A DNA stretch of 51,639 nucleotides, taken from the NCBI GenBank assembly GCA_020631405.1, contig JAHDHH010000020.1, positions 10,245 through 61,883 on the forward strand. Reading direction: 5' to 3'. Positions 43,759-51,639 of the stretch are shown here, piece by piece. The notes under the pieces were generated by a model. It was not told where the DNA came from, did not search any database, and was given only the letters and a program-made list of their open reading frames with translations. Source of the stretch: Saprospiraceae bacterium (GTDB taxonomy: Bacteria; Bacteroidota; Bacteroidia; Chitinophagales; Saprospiraceae). Position 1 is the first letter of the stretch. Each line of letters starts with the position of its first letter. Both the position numbers and the translations under genes were made by a program.

Positions 43759-43973
43759 TATCAACCGTTAATGAAAACAGAAAGTAGACTAATACTCTAA
43801 GTATCATTGAATTGTTGTAGCTAGTGTAGTTATCTTGTAGGCCTTATGTGAACTATAAGATTTACTAAAAATGAAAGGAGATAAATTGCATAGCACTACT
43901 TTAATCACATAAAAAGAATAACTGCACGTATGCCGTACATTGACAAAGCAAAAATCATTTCATCTTTCTTCAA

Positions 43974-45281
43974 ATGAACAAATTAACAATCCTCTTCCTC
44001 CTCTGCCTCTATAGTTGCAAACAGACCAATACAACTGCAGTCCAGTCAAGTGACCATCAACTCTATACTCAGGAGCTAAAAGAGTACTTTCAGTCATTGA
44101 CTGCCTTGGAGAGATTTAATGGGGCTGTTCTAGTCAAACAAGAGGGTCATACCCTTCTCTACCAAGAGTTTAACCTAGACCAAGATACCTTGATGAGTTT
44201 GCATTGTGATCCACAGTCACAGTTTGACATTCACTCCATATCCAAGCTCATGGCCAAGGCCTGCATAGTAGACTTAGAGAGTGAGGGACTAGTCTCTCGA
44301 CAAGATCCCATTGCTAAGTATATCACTACGTTCCCAAATGGGGACAACATCACCATCCAACACCTTCTGGATAATCAATCCGGTCTACCAAGAGAACTCA
44401 GTACCGAAAGAGACGATATCGTTAACTTGGATCCCAAGGCTCTAGTAGACCTCATCATGGACGAGCAGCTGCGCTTTGAGCCAGGCACTGAGAGTGGCTA
44501 TTCCAACCTGGGTTACCAAGTATTGTATTACATCATCTCATTGATTACTGAACAGCCCTTTGTTCAATACTTGGACGAGGTATACTTCAAACCCTTGAAC
44601 ATGATTAATACTGGAGCCCACTTTTACTTAAGCAAAGACAATAAGGACCACCTAGTAACTAATCATGAATTGGATGACGATGGTATTGTCGTAGTGCCCA
44701 GTATCCAAGGCAGAGACAAGAACCAAGCAAAACTGTACTCTAATATCAATGACCTCTCACTATTCTTAGATCATATCAAGACACAACGATACATAGACCA
44801 ACTAACAAACAAAGGCAGAAATACTGTCGGCTGGTCAGGAGGCGGTGATGGTATCTTATCACATATCGAGTATAATATTGCTGGTAACTACGACCTCTTG
44901 TTTTACTCCAATTATGATGAAATTCCATTTGGTGACATTGTCCTCACAGTGGAGAAGATTATGACCAAGCAACCTTATGACCTGCCAAGGCTATATGACC
45001 GACAAGAGATGTCAATACCAACACAAACCTTGGACACCTACGTCGGGAAGTATCGTATGCGAGAATTTAACAATAGCCTCTTCGAATTCAAAAGAGAAGA
45101 CAGTCAATTGGTGTTTTACCAAGATGGAGTGAGGAATACTGTACTAAAGGCAGAAACTGAGGATACATTCTTCGAACTGCCAACTGATGAAGACTACTTT
45201 AAGTTTCAAGAAGCAGTTGATGGCAACATTGAAGTAGTCTACTATTACAAAAAAGTACCAATTGTAGGACATAGAGAATAG
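43974..45281 (+). CDS. Serine hydrolase, class C beta-lactamase-like, lipoprotein
   Basis: Lipoprotein (signal LCLYSC) of 435 residues with a beta-lactamase/DD-peptidase fold. The active-site SxxK is in SISKLM (Ser88, Lys91). The second motif YSN lies at residues 176-178 in GYSNLGYQVL. NTVGWSGGGDG near residue 285 stands where the KTG/HTG motif is expected and lacks the usual histidine or lysine. The C-terminal 95 residues are a beta-strand-rich appended domain (YVGKYRMREF) typical of this enzyme group. Substrate could be a D-amino acid ester, peptide or beta-lactam; it is unlikely to be a true resistance enzyme. Confidence 0.87.
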   Translation: MNKLTILFLLCLYSCKQTNTTAVQSSDHQLYTQELKEYFQSLTALERFNGAVLVKQEGHTLLYQEFNLDQDTLMSLHCDPQSQFDIHSISKLMAKACIVDLESEGLVSRQDPIAKYITTFPNGDNITIQHLLDNQSGLPRELSTERDDIVNLDPKALVDLIMDEQLRFEPGTESGYSNLGYQVLYYIISLITEQPFVQYLDEVYFKPLNMINTGAHFYLSKDNKDHLVTNHELDDDGIVVVPSIQGRDKNQAKLYSNINDLSLFLDHIKTQRYIDQLTNKGRNTVGWSGGGDGILSHIEYNIAGNYDLLFYSNYDEIPFGDIVLTVEKIMTKQPYDLPRLYDRQEMSIPTQTLDTYVGKYRMREFNNSLFEFKREDSQLVFYQDGVRNTVLKAETEDTFFELPTDEDYFKFQEAVDGNIEVVYYYKKVPIVGHRE

Positions 45282-45399
45282 TCTCAGATGTATGCTCTTG
45301 TATTGCTATCTGCCCCACAACCCGCTTAACATATCATTGACAATATTGGATAATCTTTAGCTAGGTATCTCTGTTATATGTATAACTAGCAGCAACACT

Positions 45400-46134
45400 A
45401 TGCATGCTCCACACAAACACAAGGAAATACCAAATCCCTCCTGGGAAGGAGTCAGGACTATCTATAAGAAACTTAGCGAAGAGTTTCATGTACTGACCAG
45501 TAGCTTTGACATCAGTATTGATCCTGACACGATGATATACCTAGACCATTTGATTATTGCTATTGACGAGATTGACACCTGCATTGATGCATTGTCGACA
45601 AAGGAGGAGAGAGACTCGATCACCGATGCAATGCTCACATTTCTATCTGATAATACCTTGGAGTGGAGTCATCCGAATGAGACTAAGACTCTAGCAGCGA
45701 ACATATGCAACCTCAAACAAGTCCTCAACTTACTCAATATAGATTCTCAGGTAATAGGTGCTGCTACTTCCATCTTCCATTATACAGAAATCAAACGTCA
45801 TACAACCGACCAAGCCTTGCTCATCGACTACGTCACTTTAGAGGGAGCAGCCACTGCCTTACTTCCACTTTCAATCATGGGTGTAGATGTGGAGAGTCCA
45901 TTTGGAGAGTTCTTCACCAATCTCTGTAAGTTGATGGGTGTTGCCGATCTTGTTATAGATGCCAGAGAGGATTATAAACTAGGGTATATAGCACTAAAAC
46001 CAAGCCTAACACTCTATACTACATTGATTAGTATCGTCTTCAGCAATGGGTTGCGCCTACTCACTAGTATTCCTCACAAGGGGAGATTTATTAGATATTG
46101 TCTTCGATTTGGCATTGCACTACTGAGAGGTTAG
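45400..46134 (+). CDS. Putative class I isoprenoid-synthase-fold protein (second)
   Basis: All-helical protein of 244 residues. The first aspartate-rich motif, DEIDTCIDAL near residue 52, and the second, ADLVIDAREDYKLGYI near residues 181-196, have the spacing and the DxxxDYKxG character of squalene/phytoene-synthase-type enzymes. TLEGAATALLPLSIMG precedes the second motif, as does the helix with G/A in that fold. The C-terminal 40 residues are hydrophobic, perhaps membrane-associated. A second protein with a DDxxD motif lies at 3.5-4.3 kb. No other isoprenoid gene is close. The fold is likely; activity and product are unknown. Confidence 0.6.
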   Translation: MHAPHKHKEIPNPSWEGVRTIYKKLSEEFHVLTSSFDISIDPDTMIYLDHLIIAIDEIDTCIDALSTKEERDSITDAMLTFLSDNTLEWSHPNETKTLAANICNLKQVLNLLNIDSQVIGAATSIFHYTEIKRHTTDQALLIDYVTLEGAATALLPLSIMGVDVESPFGEFFTNLCKLMGVADLVIDAREDYKLGYIALKPSLTLYTTLISIVFSNGLRLLTSIPHKGRFIRYCLRFGIALLRG

Positions 46135-46341
46135 GAATACTGGATTTTCTATATTCTCAATGTAATCTGTGACTGTTGTGTTATTACCTGTTATTCTTGC
46201 TAATCCAGTTCTATTACTAATCAGTAAGTTTTGAATCAAACACTGGTCTAATGAGATTTAAATCGTAATAAACAAAATTCGCATCCATGAATTAACAAGT
46301 TTGATTGCTAGCAAATAACAGTTCGAATGTTTAGATTACGT

Positions 46342-46404
46342 ATAACTTCCCAGTGACATGTGGCATACTGACGATGGAAGCATGATCGTCATGTCACTCG
46401 TTAT
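46342..46404. other. Composite inverted repeat at the 3' end of the DUF3179 gene
   Basis: ATAAC...AGTGACAT (46342-46359) pairs with ATGTCACT...GTTAT (46391-46404), and GACGAT (46370-46375) with ATCGTC (46385-46390) inside. The right arm includes the DUF3179 stop codon. There is no T-run on either side. Confidence 0.4.
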
Positions 46405-47362
46405 CATCCGTTTTTATTTTACATTTTGGAAATGTTGTTACAAATCCATACCACCTTAAAAACATTTGATTTGGTTGATCCACTTTGATGTTTTTTCCTT
46501 CTGAAGAATATAGGTTTCCACCTGCAATATACCTACCATTTGAAAAGTTGACTCTGTCGCCTTCGAAAGATATTTCACTAATTTCTTTAAGATATATAGC
46601 TACAGGAGAAAAAGTGGTAGGAGAAATATAAAGAAACAATTTACTTCCGTTAAAATTGTCATGAAGATAATTACCATTCTCTTTAATAACGTGCGACGGA
46701 TAAAATTTGGATTCTTTTCCTCGCCACACACCTAAGCCCATTACCATTTTTGGTAATCTATTATCAATATTTAGAGGAATTGATTCTTTAAATCCAGGTG
46801 GCAAAAATCCTTTTCCCATGGTGTTTGCTTTCCAATTTGCAAATTTTGCGAATAACTTTTGGAAGAAGTTCATTTTCTCTTTCCCATATAAACAATCTGG
46901 ATATAGGTCAACAACTTCTTTGGCCGTTAATATTTTATGAGATTGGAGAAGTTCAAGTTGGCTTCCCTTATATTCTCCAGAAATGCATTCACCCGTGATA
47001 TGATCCCAATAAGATCCTGTTTCTTTATCAGACATGAGTAACATCCCATTGTAGGCCCCTGCAATATGGAAATTCAGCATTTGACTATTAAAAACAGGAT
47101 TCATAATCATTCCAGAATTGCAAATAACACAGAAAGTCAACATGAATGGAGTTTCATTTATATATCCTTGGGCAATATGATGAAATGCCATTCTATGTTT
47201 TGAAAATGCGAGATGAGTAGAATCGACTTCAAGAATTATTAGTTCGGTATCTTCTTTTATGTTTCCGTTGCTAAATTCAACTTTCACTTCGCTATATTGA
47301 TCCACATAGAGAGGCTTAAATACCGAACCAAGTTGTTTGTTTTTTAATCTTTCTATTTCCAT
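46394..47362 (-). CDS. DUF3179 domain protein
   Basis: Protein of 322 residues without signal peptide. FMLTFCVICNSGMIMNP and the AYNGMLLMSDKETGSYWDHI, then TGECISGEYKG segments are the hallmarks of DUF3179, with its CxxC-like cysteine pair. The function is not known. Its DNA looks clearly richer in A and T, with different codon use from the genes on both sides, so it may have been acquired. A composite inverted repeat marks the 3' end. Both neighbours lie beyond about 90-260 bp, so it is probably transcribed alone. Confidence 0.85.
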   Translation of the reverse strand: MEIERLKNKQLGSVFKPLYVDQYSEVKVEFSNGNIKEDTELIILEVDSTHLAFSKHRMAFHHIAQGYINETPFMLTFCVICNSGMIMNPVFNSQMLNFHIAGAYNGMLLMSDKETGSYWDHITGECISGEYKGSQLELLQSHKILTAKEVVDLYPDCLYGKEKMNFFQKLFAKFANWKANTMGKGFLPPGFKESIPLNIDNRLPKMVMGLGVWRGKESKFYPSHVIKENGNYLHDNFNGSKLFLYISPTTFSPVAIYLKEISEISFEGDRVNFSNGRYIAGGNLYSSEGKNIKVDQPNQMFLRWYGFVTTFPKCKIKTDDNE

Positions 47363-47453
47363 ACATATTTTTTCTCAGTAATGGATGCTAACATGGTTGT
47401 AGACCATCCTGACCTCACCACCACTATACAGAATGTTTACTTTCTCAGCTTAT

Positions 47454-49085
47454 TTACAAATTAACTTTAGCTAGACTCTCTACTCTATTTCTTGCTAAGA
47501 AGTCATCGATAGTCTCATAGTGTTCTATCACTCGCTTATTCTTAAATTCGAATACCTTTTCAGAAAGCCCTTGCAAGAAATCTCGATCATGGGAAACAAG
47601 TATTAGCGTCCCATCAAAGGCAAGCAAAGCCTCTTTCAAGACATCTTTAGATCGAATGTCAAGGTGGTTAGTAGGCTCATCTAGGATGAGGAGGTTGACT
47701 GGTTCGAGTAAGAGCTTGACCATAGCAAGCCTTGTTCTTTCTCCTCCCGAGAGTACTGATACCTTTTTGTCGATATCATCTCCACTAAACATAAATGATC
47801 CGAGCAGGTGCTTAATCTGAGTACGGATCTCGCCTTTCGCTACTTCGTCCACCGTCTCAAAGACTGTCAACTCTGGATCTAGCAATGAAGCTTGATTCTG
47901 AGCAAAGTACCCGATCTCTACCTTGTGCCCTTGGGTACACTCACCCTCGAAGTCTATCTCTCTCATGATGGCCTTAATCATCGTTGACTTTCCTTCTCCG
48001 TTCCTCCCTACGAAAGACACCTTCTCACCTCGCTTGATTGTCAGATTAGCATTGTCGAATACCACGTGGTCTCCATATCGCTTACTGAGGTCCTTAGCAA
48101 TTACTGGATAATCTCCCGACCGATTACACGGTGGAAATTTTAACCTCAAGGATGAATTATCTACTTCATCAATTTCTATGATTTCTAGCTTCTCGAGCAT
48201 ACGTTCCTTGGAATTGACTTGGTTAGCCTTGGAGTATGTACCTCTGAATCTTTCGATAAATTTTTGAGTCTCTGCTATGAGCTTTTGCTGCTCCTTGTAG
48301 GCTTTGATCTGGCCATCCCTCCTGTCCTTCCTCAACTCAAGGTAGTGAGAGTAGTTGGCCTTATAATCGTAGATGCGACCCATGGTGACCTCGACGGTCC
48401 GATTCGTAATATTGTCAATAAAGGCCTTGTCATGTGAGATCACTAGTACCGCCTTAGCCTTGTTGAGCAAGAAGTCTTCTAGCCAGATGACTGACTCGAT
48501 ATCTATGTGATTGGTCGGCTCATCCAGTAGGATCAAGTCAGGCTTCTGCAACAATATCTTTGCTAGTTCTATCCTCATTCGCCACCCACCACTGAATTCG
48601 CTAGTCTGCCGATTGAGGTCTTCTCGTTTGAACCCAAGACCAATCAAAGCCTTCTCCACTTCAGCATCGTAATTGACCTCCTCTAGGGCATAGTAGACTT
48701 CGCCTAGTTCTGTAACCTTGTCGATGATACCCATATACTCATCGGACTCATAGTCAGTCCGAGTTTCTAGCTCTTTATTGAGCCTAGCCATCTCATCCCT
48801 CATCTCGAATACCTTTTCGAATGCCTTGGCTGCTTCTTCTACTACAGTACAATTGTCTTCTGTAAGTAAGTGCTGTGGAAGGTAGGCAATCACTGCATCC
48901 TTGGGAGCTCTGACATGACCCCGTGTAGGTGCTTGCTTACCTGCAATGATCTTCATCATGGTAGACTTACCTGCTCCATTTTTACCCATAAGGGCAATCT
49001 TATCATCGGGATTGATGACAAAGGAAATATCCTTAAACAGGGTCTGCCCACTGAATTCTACCGCTATATTGTCTACTGAAATCAT
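47454..49085 (-). CDS. ABC-F family ATPase (YbiT/EttA-like)
   Basis: Cytoplasmic ATPase of 543 residues with two ABC modules and no membrane part. Walker A motifs GKNGAGKST (near residue 34) and GRNGEGKST (near residue 355); signatures SEFSGGWRMRIELA and SVLSGGERTRLAMV; and Walker B ending in LLDEPTNHIDIES and LILDEPTNHLDIRS. The linker between modules is charged and long (KAYKEQQKLIAETQKFIERF), as in ABC-F proteins that act on stalled or vacant ribosomes. The length and motif set best fit the YbiT subgroup. Exact role in this organism is not known. Confidence 0.93.
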   Translation of the reverse strand: MISVDNIAVEFSGQTLFKDISFVINPDDKIALMGKNGAGKSTMMKIIAGKQAPTRGHVRAPKDAVIAYLPQHLLTEDNCTVVEEAAKAFEKVFEMRDEMARLNKELETRTDYESDEYMGIIDKVTELGEVYYALEEVNYDAEVEKALIGLGFKREDLNRQTSEFSGGWRMRIELAKILLQKPDLILLDEPTNHIDIESVIWLEDFLLNKAKAVLVISHDKAFIDNITNRTVEVTMGRIYDYKANYSHYLELRKDRRDGQIKAYKEQQKLIAETQKFIERFRGTYSKANQVNSKERMLEKLEIIEIDEVDNSSLRLKFPPCNRSGDYPVIAKDLSKRYGDHVVFDNANLTIKRGEKVSFVGRNGEGKSTMIKAIMREIDFEGECTQGHKVEIGYFAQNQASLLDPELTVFETVDEVAKGEIRTQIKHLLGSFMFSGDDIDKKVSVLSGGERTRLAMVKLLLEPVNLLILDEPTNHLDIRSKDVLKEALLAFDGTLILVSHDRDFLQGLSEKVFEFKNKRVIEHYETIDDFLARNRVESLAKVNL

Positions 49086-49103
49086 ACGTACATATTAGGA
49101 ATG

Positions 49104-49111
49104 CAAATCTA
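49104..49111 (-). promoter_or_regulatory. Candidate -7 promoter box for the ABC-F gene
   Basis: Read on the minus strand this is TAGATTTG, matching TAnnTTTG, 18 bases before the start codon. The -33 element is not clear. Confidence 0.4.
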
Positions 49112-49303
49112 TGCACAATATTGACTTACCTGATAGAGAGTAAGACACTCTTTCTAAGTAAAACCAAGAAAATATAACGATGTCCAAGTCGGCCTGATTC
49201 ATAATACGGCGTTAAAGTCACTCATAATGCTTTAAGACCTTGTTAAATGCAACCCATAGTTAATTAGCTTCAAGTACCTTATGATTAAATAAAAATCAAA
49301 ATT

Positions 49304-50572
49304 ATGAAGCACCGAAACATTCTTTCCCTAGGTTTTTTAGTATTGTTTACTGTAATTGGCACATGTCAGAAATCCAATTATGAGCTAGGCAGTTACCTCT
49401 ATCCAGACGTAGAGAGGCGGCAATTTAACATTTCTCCCTTCTTTGAGTTTACGAGCTATGATTTCTCAAGCACCGCCGCAAAAAGATTTGAATTAAGCTC
49501 AAATTATTCATTATTCGAATTTATAAATAGAAGGGAGCGACAATCACGATTTTCAATAAGTGGAAACGTGGGGTACAAAGATTATAGCAATGAAGTCTCA
49601 AGCACTCCTATTGGCTTTCACCTATCGAATTATCTTAGCTGGACAAACAGAGCCTTTTTCAAAGAGAAGCGATACTTTGAGATAGACCTTTATGCAGCCT
49701 ATAGGTACAATGATTCTTCTTTATCGAATGATGTGAGCAAACCTTCTTTTCTAGACTTGAGCATAGCACCAAAGCTAGGTTTTGGCAGAATGGAGTTTGT
49801 CTCGGATGCATGGCATGCTCTTGAACTACTTAGGGTTTTACGTAAGGAAGGCTTACTATTAATAGACCCTTCGGAAGAGCAGATTACACAATTGGCCAAC
49901 ACCTTAAGTCAGATAAAAAACTTTCGTAATCCTGATGCTAGGCTAGAGAATATTGCCGAATTCGAAGAACTCTGTAGATTCCTCATAGAAAATGGATTCT
50001 GTAGCGCCGAAGAATACAGAGTTTTTGCTTTGATAAAGGATGTCTATGATTTTGAAGGATTTGTGACACGTGAGCATGGCAGTACATTCGCGGTTGGTAT
50101 CGAAGCGAAGTCTGATCAGAATGATTTTGATAACATTTCTTTCAATAATTTCATTTTGAACTCTTATTCAGCTTTGATAGAATACAAAAACAATAAGGCC
50201 TTTAAAGAATTTTGGCAGTATAATCAAAGCTATAGTGCTAAAGTGGGCCAGCAAAACTTGAAAATTGGCAGTGATGAAGACTTTTTTGGGTATAAAGCTC
50301 TTGAAGTCCAGTTATCTAACAGTATTGGGTATTATCTCAGTAGGAGGACCTTTGCGACATTGGGTTTGACTGCTACCCTGCAAGTACATGATGGAGGTTA
50401 CAATGAAAATAATAGTCTTTCTGCTTTCATGAACTATAACTATTACTTCTCTCCACAGACAAGATTTTATGTAAGAGGAAATTATTTTGTTTATTCAAAT
50501 AATACAGGGCACTCGCTTGAAAATTCAGATTTATTTTCTGTCAATGCTGGTGTGAATTATTTCTTTTTCTAA
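49304..50572 (+). CDS. Outer-membrane barrel-like protein with helical insert
   Basis: Secreted protein of 422 residues: signal peptide (LSLGFLVLFTVIGTC, possibly a lipobox), then strand-rich sequence up to about residue 165 and again from about 255 to the end, which closes with FSVNAGVNYFFF, a typical barrel terminus. Between them, about residues 170-245, is a helical insert (DAWHALELLRVLRKEGLLL, ENIAEFEELCRFLIENG) that would hang into the periplasm or sit in the pore. No family recognised. It is divergent from the ABC-F gene and convergent with the T9SS gene. Confidence 0.65.
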   Translation: MKHRNILSLGFLVLFTVIGTCQKSNYELGSYLYPDVERRQFNISPFFEFTSYDFSSTAAKRFELSSNYSLFEFINRRERQSRFSISGNVGYKDYSNEVSSTPIGFHLSNYLSWTNRAFFKEKRYFEIDLYAAYRYNDSSLSNDVSKPSFLDLSIAPKLGFGRMEFVSDAWHALELLRVLRKEGLLLIDPSEEQITQLANTLSQIKNFRNPDARLENIAEFEELCRFLIENGFCSAEEYRVFALIKDVYDFEGFVTREHGSTFAVGIEAKSDQNDFDNISFNNFILNSYSALIEYKNNKAFKEFWQYNQSYSAKVGQQNLKIGSDEDFFGYKALEVQLSNSIGYYLSRRTFATLGLTATLQVHDGGYNENNSLSAFMNYNYYFSPQTRFYVRGNYFVYSNNTGHSLENSDLFSVNAGVNYFFF

Positions 50573-50710
50573 GGAAAGAGAATACTGAGATAATATTGCT
50601 AAGCTACTTTGAAAACCCCTTAAAAGGGAGAAGTTGTTTGTTCCTACAATAGAGTGATCAAACCTGTGGTATTATTCAACTGTAGAATCGAACAACTTTC
50701 CTTCACTCCT

Positions 50711-50768
50711 GTCGAAATGCCAAAACTTTGCAAAAAAGTCAAGAACTTTTTTCCTTTGGCATTTCGAC
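50711..50768. repeat. 58-bp palindromic element
   Basis: Outer arms GTCGAAATGCCAAA (50711-50724) and TTTGGCATTTCGAC (50755-50768) are a perfect 14-bp inverted repeat. Inside, AAAAAAGT (50732-50739) pairs with ACTTTTTT (50745-50752) around a 5-base loop. It lies in the 341-bp gap between convergent genes; the rest of that gap holds nothing I can name. There is no T-run outside the stem, so it is more like a dispersed palindromic (REP-like) unit or an RNA structure than a terminator. Confidence 0.65.
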
Positions 50769-50913
50769 TCAGGTTGGGGTTATCTAACTTACTCCTTTAT
50801 GATTTCTCAAGAGAAATACTCCCTGTTGATATATTAACTATTTTAGTACAGCCCTGATGGAACGTCCGTTAGATGAATTGGCATAAATGATAAAGGAGAA
50901 GCTGCTCATCTCA

Positions 50914-51639
50914 TCAATCCACAAGCAATTTCTGAGTAATGATTGCCTCGTTATCTCTCTGAAGGGTAACAAAGTAGAGACCTGCTGCCAATGCGGATAC
51001 ATCTATGCGTTGTGGAGATTGGGTTAACGCCTCTTGGAGTACAGACTGTCCCATTTGGTTAGTGATGGTCACTCTCTCTGTGAGTCTCGACTGTAATCCA
51101 TGTTCTATCGTCAAGATATCATCTACTGGATTGGGAGAAAGTACCAATACTCCTCTATCAAGCATCGCATCTTCATCTACCGAAGAGGTCAGATCACACA
51201 GGTCCTCTGCTGTCCTGAACTTAGGGATATTAGGTAGGCTAGAGATATTCTTAGCATAGGGATATCGGATAGCTCTGAACTCAAAGTCACATGCTGCACC
51301 GTGTTCGTTAGGACTATGGATGACATGGGCATAGTTGACCCCATTGCCAGGAGTGATATAAATCTTACAATCAGGCCCGAGTAAGGCATGGCTAAAATAA
51401 TCTAAGCCTATATCTCCATCTGTAGGAAAAGTCCAATTGCCTACTAACTCAACTCCTGACTCCAAATCCAGGTTGCCTACCTCCACTTGATAGAGCTTCT
51501 TCCATGAGGCGATATAGATGTACTCTCCATTGGGAGAATACTCCAATCCACTAAACAGTCCTAACTCCTCATCTTCTGGAAAGTCGAGCAATCGGTAATT
51601 CGAAAATTCTCCAGTACTATTGTCAAAGTCGAGGAGGAT
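50914..51639 (-). CDS. T9SS-secreted protein, C-terminal part (incomplete at window edge)
   Basis: The open frame runs off the right edge of the window, so the N-terminus and signal peptide are missing. The visible 241 codons hold a beta-propeller-like stretch (GLEYSPNGEYIYIASW, DYFSHALLGPDCKIYIT) and a C-terminal type A sorting domain: LSPNPVDDILTIEHG, VTITNQMGQSVLQE, DVSALAAGLYFVTLQ and a final KLLVD. Such domains direct proteins through the type IX secretion system to the surface or medium. A TTG at 51591 is not the start; the frame continues before it with matching family sequence (DFDNSTGEFSNYRL). Strong support for Bacteroidota. Confidence 0.9.
   Translation of the reverse strand: MLLDFDNSTGEFSNYRLLDFPEDEELGLFSGLEYSPNGEYIYIASWKKLYQVEVGNLDLESGVELVGNWTFPTDGDIGLDYFSHALLGPDCKIYITPGNGVNYAHVIHSPNEHGAACDFEFRAIRYPYAKNISSLPNIPKFRTAEDLCDLTSSVDEDAMLDRGVLVLSPNPVDDILTIEHGLQSRLTERVTITNQMGQSVLQEALTQSPQRIDVSALAAGLYFVTLQRDNEAIITQKLLVD

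Noticed and set aside
43754-43765. A 12-base palindrome GTTGATATCAAC just at the end of the SH3-like lipoprotein gene.
   Set aside because: Too short to be distinguished from chance, and no loop or T-run.
43974-45281. Reading the serine hydrolase as an antibiotic-resistance beta-lactamase.
   Set aside because: SxxK and YSN are present, but the KTG-like motif is altered and a C-terminal extra domain is present; this class is mostly peptidases and esterases.
50654-50857. A 67-codon plus-strand frame in the gap before the T9SS gene.
   Set aside because: It runs through the 58-bp palindrome, lacks a recognisable domain, and its sequence is explained by the hairpin arms.

Overview
The window looks like a chromosomal stretch from a member of the Bacteroidota, most likely a Saprospiria/Chitinophagia-type lineage. 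The grounds are a C-terminal type IX secretion (T9SS) sorting domain at the right edge, SprB- and SdrD-like surface repeats, a DUF2480 protein, several TAnnTTTG-type -7 boxes, few recognisable Shine-Dalgarno sites, many short lipoprotein signals and moderately AT-rich DNA. I saw no rRNA, tRNA, CRISPR array, transposase or phage gene.

Layout. 0.1-3.5 kb: a Dna2-like nuclease-helicase, divergent from a putative isoprenoid-synthase-fold protein and a DUF937/OmpA protein (3.5-5.8 kb). 5.9-8.0 kb: an alpha/beta hydrolase, a YqeY-like protein and rsmA, divergent from pdxA (8.1-9.1 kb). 9.3-14.8 kb: a glucosaminidase and a three-gene cassette (surface-type lipoprotein, ECF sigma factor, membrane-anchored protein ending in an outer-membrane-like barrel). 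14.9-18.7 kb: uvrA and a stand-alone ECF sigma factor. 18.8-22.6 kb: a second, paralogous copy of the three-gene cassette in the same order. 22.9-24.5 kb: a YwaF-like membrane protein, two cytochrome-c-like lipoproteins with CX4CH motifs and a tiny membrane protein. 24.5-33.2 kb: an Xaa-Pro aminopeptidase, then a long co-directional run rpoN, scpB, DUF2480, lytic transglycosylase, unknown protein, Tat-exported PLP enzyme, VanZ-like protein. 33.3-37.7 kb: an inserted tandem array of lipoprotein genes. 37.7-51.6 kb: a barrel protein, an M13 metallopeptidase, a PAF-acetylhydrolase-like enzyme, a LURP-one-like protein, an SH3-like lipoprotein, a serine hydrolase, a second isoprenoid-synthase-fold protein, a DUF3179 protein, an ABC-F ATPase, a barrel protein and the C-terminal part of a T9SS-secreted protein.

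Two systems stand out. First, the duplicated cassette (12.05-14.77 / 11.39-11.96 / 9.94-11.41 kb and 20.78-22.63 / 20.16-20.72 / 18.81-20.18 kb) has the parts of a cell-surface signalling route: a lipoprotein with acidic residues after its cysteine, an ECF sigma factor, and a protein whose N-terminus is cytoplasmic, with one membrane helix, a long low-complexity linker and a C-terminal barrel. The sigma and barrel genes overlap by 19-20 bp in both copies, so I infer that the barrel protein is an envelope-spanning anti-sigma factor.

Second, at 32.9-37.7 kb four complete paralogous lipoprotein genes and one partial copy (period 920-923 bp, 155-bp spacers, two copies identical) sit between two 427-bp direct repeats. 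Each repeat holds the end of the VanZ-like gene and the start of the next gene. Recombination between these repeats would remove 4,397 bp and rejoin the two genes cleanly, which suggests integration or amplification by homologous recombination. The members are mosaics, as expected from gene conversion.
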